Origin: Acidobacteriota bacterium
GTDB lineage: Bacteria > Acidobacteriota > Terriglobia > Terriglobales > Acidobacteriaceae
Length of the DNA: 8,640 bases
Direction of reading: 5' to 3'
NCBI GenBank assembly: GCA_021781255.1
Contig: JAJXXG010000388.1
Span: 1 to 8,640 of the forward strand
Below the pieces are notes generated by a model, which was not told the DNA's origin, searched no databases, and was given only the letters and a program-made list of their open reading frames with translations. Within the stretch, counting starts at the first letter, position 1. Every line of letters starts with the position of its first letter. The position numbers were made by a program, and so were the translations under genes. Shown here one piece after another: positions 6,824-8,640 of the stretch.

Positions 6824-7393
6824 TCATTGTAGCCGTGAAGCGGCGTCTGCGGGAGGCGTTGCGGGCGACACGGCATCTGCAAAGGCAGCCAGCGCGGCGC
6901 CAAGCGCCAGGGCTGCGTCGGCGGGCGTTTGCCCGCAGGCGGAGAGATACGCGGTGATGCCGATGCCGGAGATGCCGGGTGCGGGACAGGCGTGGCGCAC
7001 GATGAGGTCAGCGCGGCAACTGTGCAGCGGTGCGGCATGCAGGCGATGGCACAGCGCCCGGCACCATGCGACGGCTACGGGCGGAGTGTCCCAGCTGGCG
7101 CTTCCGGGGAGCAGATCGACGTAGCAGGCGAGCGCGTGCTGGGGGTGCTCGTCGGCAGCATCCATCTCATCGGGATCGAACTCGGGGAGCGGCCAGACGT
7201 CGCACTTGGCCGTCCACACCGGCGATGAGGCGGCATTCAGCCGCAGCAGCGCATGGGCCAGCGCGGGCAGTGCTTCAACCTCCGGTAACTCATGCACGCG
7301 ATGCGGTTCGCGCCGCAGGTCGACGAGGCCGGTCCAGGATGCGTCGATGATCGGCGCTTCGGGCGTGAGCTCCACCTCCCAGTCAGCTTCCAT
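6824..7393 (-). CDS. Conserved-looking protein of unknown function (189 aa)
   Basis: I do not recognise a named family. The product is a 189-aa soluble protein with no signal peptide or membrane segment. Visible features are an acidic N-terminus, the stretch SPVWTAKCDVWPLPEFDPDE (57-76), and the stretch GIGITAYLSACG (143-154). An Ala-rich helix spans about 157-176. There are seven cysteines (64, 90, 111, 115, 126, 136, 153), many for its size but not arranged as an obvious metal motif. The ATG overlaps the end of the upstream hydrolase gene by 11 bp and no Shine-Dalgarno is evident, so translation is probably coupled to the hydrolase. A role next to that hydrolase is likely from the overlap alone. 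From memory, similar neighbours occur in other Acidobacteriota, but this was not checked. Confidence 0.75.
   Translation of the reverse strand: MEADWEVELTPEAPIIDASWTGLVDLRREPHRVHELPEVEALPALAHALLRLNAASSPVWTAKCDVWPLPEFDPDEMDAADEHPQHALACYVDLLPGSASWDTPPVAVAWCRALCHRLHAAPLHSCRADLIVRHACPAPGISGIGITAYLSACGQTPADAALALGAALAAFADAVSPATPPADAASRLQ
6826..6834 (-). promoter_or_regulatory. Possible -10 element for tRNA-Arg, inside the end of the upstream gene
   Basis: On the - strand, GGCTACAAT contains the -10 hexamer TACAAT, ending 10 bp before the tRNA 5' end, so transcription would start near 6819. No convincing -35 is seen. The hexamer overlaps the last codons and stop of the 189-aa gene. The same CTACAAT occurs before tRNA-His, which supports its use as a tRNA promoter. 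Confidence 0.5.
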
Positions 7394-8432
7394 TGTGGTT
7401 GCCGGTGGTGTGCAGCAGGTAGCGCAGCAGTGTGGACTCTGCCCAGTGGATGTCGTCGCCGGACTCGCGCGAGAGATAGGCGCAGTGGCCTCCGTGGGCA
7501 GTTTCCACTAGGGTGACGTGCGGATTGGCGAGCAGATTGGCGCGCGTCTCCGGGGTAAAGCGGATGAAGGGATCGTCGAGCGCGCGCAGGATGAAGGTGG
7601 GCACGGCGATGCGGTGAACGACGCGGGCTGCGGCGGCGCGGTAGTAGTAGTCGTCGGCGTTGCGATAGCCGCAGTAGCGCGCAATGATCTTGTCGTCAAA
7701 CTCGCGTAGCGAGCGCACGGGGCCGAAGCCGTCTGCCTGGTAGATGCGGGGGAAGAGCGCGGCCTTGCGTCGATAGCGGGCCATCAGCCCGCGCAGGAAG
7801 TGCCACTCGTAGGCGCGATTGGCGGGCTCGTGCAGGGCGTCGGCGCCGGCTGCGAGATCCAGCGCCGGGCATACGGCGGCCACGGCGCACAACGGAGGTT
7901 GATTGCCCCACTCGCCGGCGAGCTTGAGCACCAGGTTGCCGCCCATGGAGTAGCCGACCAGGGCCACATGCCGCAGATGGTGCTGCGCAGCAAAGTGGCA
8001 CACCACGGCGCCCACGTCCGCTGAGAGCGCGGAGTTGTAGAGCGTGGGCGTCAGGTGGTCTGTATCGCCACAGTTGCGCATGTTCATGCGGATGACGTTG
8101 CATCCGGCAGCCCAGGCGCGGGCCGCGATGCCGCGAATGTAGCGGGAGTCCGACGAGCCCTCAAGGCCGTGCACCAGCACGAGCGTCAGGCGGTCACTGT
8201 GGCCGGGCTGCCAGCTGCAGTGGCACAGGATGCGGCTGTTGTCGGCGGGGTCCACAACAACCAGCTCTGGCGCGGACGGAACCGTGAATGCGGGCCGGGG
8301 AAGGAAGTTGCCGACGATGGTTTGCAGATGGCCGTTGCGCAGGCCTGCGCGGGGCACAAAGGCCGTAAGCCACTCAGACTGCGAGCCGGGTGCGTGTGCG
8401 ATGGCTGCAATGTTCGGGGCTTGTGAAGTCAC
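7383..8432 (-). CDS. YheT-like alpha/beta hydrolase (AB-hydrolase-4 / UPF0017 family)
   Basis: This is a 349-aa cytoplasmic serine hydrolase of the YheT/LABH family, related to esterases and thioesterases; the physiological substrate in bacteria is unknown. Family marks appear in order. They are LRNGHLQT (31-38), the LVLVHGLEGSSDSRY oxyanion region (84-98) and NMRNCGD (117-123). The nucleophile elbow GYSMGG carries S162, LDDPF holds the probable acid (D286 or D287), and HGGHCAY carries H316. The triad is therefore intact. The frame stays open upstream through the tRNA-His gene, which cannot be coding. The only sensible start below the tRNA and before the conserved LRNGHLQT motif is the GTG at 8432-8430, which has no visible Shine-Dalgarno. 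That start is a best guess. It lies 41 bp after the tRNA-His 3' end with no terminator between, so co-transcription is plausible. Its end overlaps the next gene by 11 bp. Confidence 0.92.
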   Translation of the reverse strand: MTSQAPNIAAIAHAPGSQSEWLTAFVPRAGLRNGHLQTIVGNFLPRPAFTVPSAPELVVVDPADNSRILCHCSWQPGHSDRLTLVLVHGLEGSSDSRYIRGIAARAWAAGCNVIRMNMRNCGDTDHLTPTLYNSALSADVGAVVCHFAAQHHLRHVALVGYSMGGNLVLKLAGEWGNQPPLCAVAAVCPALDLAAGADALHEPANRAYEWHFLRGLMARYRRKAALFPRIYQADGFGPVRSLREFDDKIIARYCGYRNADDYYYRAAAARVVHRIAVPTFILRALDDPFIRFTPETRANLLANPHVTLVETAHGGHCAYLSRESGDDIHWAESTLLRYLLHTTGNHNGS

Positions 8433-8473
8433 GGAAAACCGATGCGCGGGGAAAGATTGGGGACGGTAGCAAA

Positions 8474-8549
8474 TGGGGCGGCTAGTGGGGATCGAACCCA
8501 CGACATCCTGAGCCACAGTCAGGCGTTCTGCCGCTGAACTATAGCCGCC
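8474..8549 (-). tRNA. tRNA-His (anticodon GUG)
   Basis: A complete cloverleaf reads on the - strand. The anticodon loop CTGTGGC lies between CCTGA and TCAGG, with anticodon GTG at 8514-8516. The D stem is GTTC/GAAC, and the T stem GTGGG/CCCAC encloses TTCGATC. The acceptor has eight pairs, GGCGGCTA with TAGCCGCC, because the extra 5' G (position -1, at 8549) pairs with C73. That feature is the hallmark of tRNA-His and the identity element for histidyl-tRNA synthetase. CCA is encoded (8474-8476). Confidence 0.98.
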
Positions 8550-8562
8550 ATATACCTTTACG

Positions 8563-8571
8563 ATTGTAGCA
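8563..8571 (-). promoter_or_regulatory. Possible extended -10 promoter of tRNA-His
   Basis: On the - strand, TGCTACAAT combines a TGn extension with TACAAT, ending 13 bp before the tRNA 5' end; the transcript would start near 8556. No -35 match is visible at the usual spacing. It may also drive the downstream hydrolase and the 189-aa gene, since no other promoter is obvious before them. Confidence 0.5.
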
Positions 8572-8613
8572 TCGAAGAAGCCGTTCGCGCCGGGTGGCAA
8601 CGGAGGGTTTGCC

Positions 8614-8640
8614 ATGAACGATTCAGATACCAGCACGCAG
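8614..8640 (+). CDS. Start of a gene running off the window (product unknown)
   Basis: An ATG at 8614 follows GGAGGG (8602-8607) at a 6-bp spacing, a strong ribosome binding site. Only nine codons are visible (MNDSDTSTQ), polar and uninformative. It is divergent from tRNA-His, with about 64 bp between them. No clear promoter for it was found. The call rests on the ribosome binding site alone. Confidence 0.55.

Noticed and set aside
5899..7038. Open frame of 379 codons on the - strand across the GH127 end, terminator and tRNA-Arg
   Set aside because: It runs through a tRNA gene and a terminator and lies opposite a catalytic enzyme gene, so it cannot be a real coding region.
6739..8549. tRNA genes as possible integration sites for a mobile island
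   Set aside because: No integrase, no repeat of a tRNA 3' end, and no composition shift in the DNA between them. The genes between look like ordinary housekeeping-type genes.
8433..8636. In-frame upstream extension of the hydrolase to a 417-aa form
   Set aside because: The extension would translate the entire tRNA-His gene and its promoter, and has no family similarity. The start was moved to the GTG at 8432.

Overview
This GC-rich window looks like chromosomal DNA from a soil Acidobacteriota, probably Acidobacteriaceae (Terriglobus/Granulicella/Edaphobacter type). That placement is an inference from gene content: a DUF5695-type secreted protein paired with a GH127 (DUF1680) enzyme, and a YheT-like hydrolase overlapping a small uncharacterised gene beside tRNA genes. 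I saw no insertion sequence, phage gene, CRISPR array or integration scar.

Left part, + strand (1-6729). The window opens inside an APC-superfamily amino-acid permease that lacks its N-terminal half. A GntR/FCD regulator follows. A 185-bp intergenic region then carries a sigma70-like promoter overlapped by a 7+7 bp inverted repeat. Downstream is a two-gene operon encoding a Sec-exported 929-aa DUF5695-type protein and a Tat-exported 640-aa GH127 beta-L-arabinofuranosidase-like enzyme. The operon ends at a strong bidirectional terminator. The simplest reading is a small plant-glycan locus: the regulator senses a breakdown product and releases the promoter, and two exported proteins then attack arabinofuranosyl-containing glycan. 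The permease may or may not belong to it.

Right part, - strand (6739-8549). Read in transcription order, this is tRNA-His(GUG), a YheT-type alpha/beta hydrolase, an overlapping 189-aa protein of unknown function, and tRNA-Arg(UCU), ending at the shared terminator. The close packing suggests a mixed tRNA/protein transcription unit. A new + strand gene starts at 8614 behind a clear Shine-Dalgarno and runs off the window.

The most interesting points are the unexplained DUF5695 protein paired with a GH127 enzyme, the operator-like repeat placed on their promoter, the altered metal site of the FCD regulator, and the tRNA/hydrolase arrangement.
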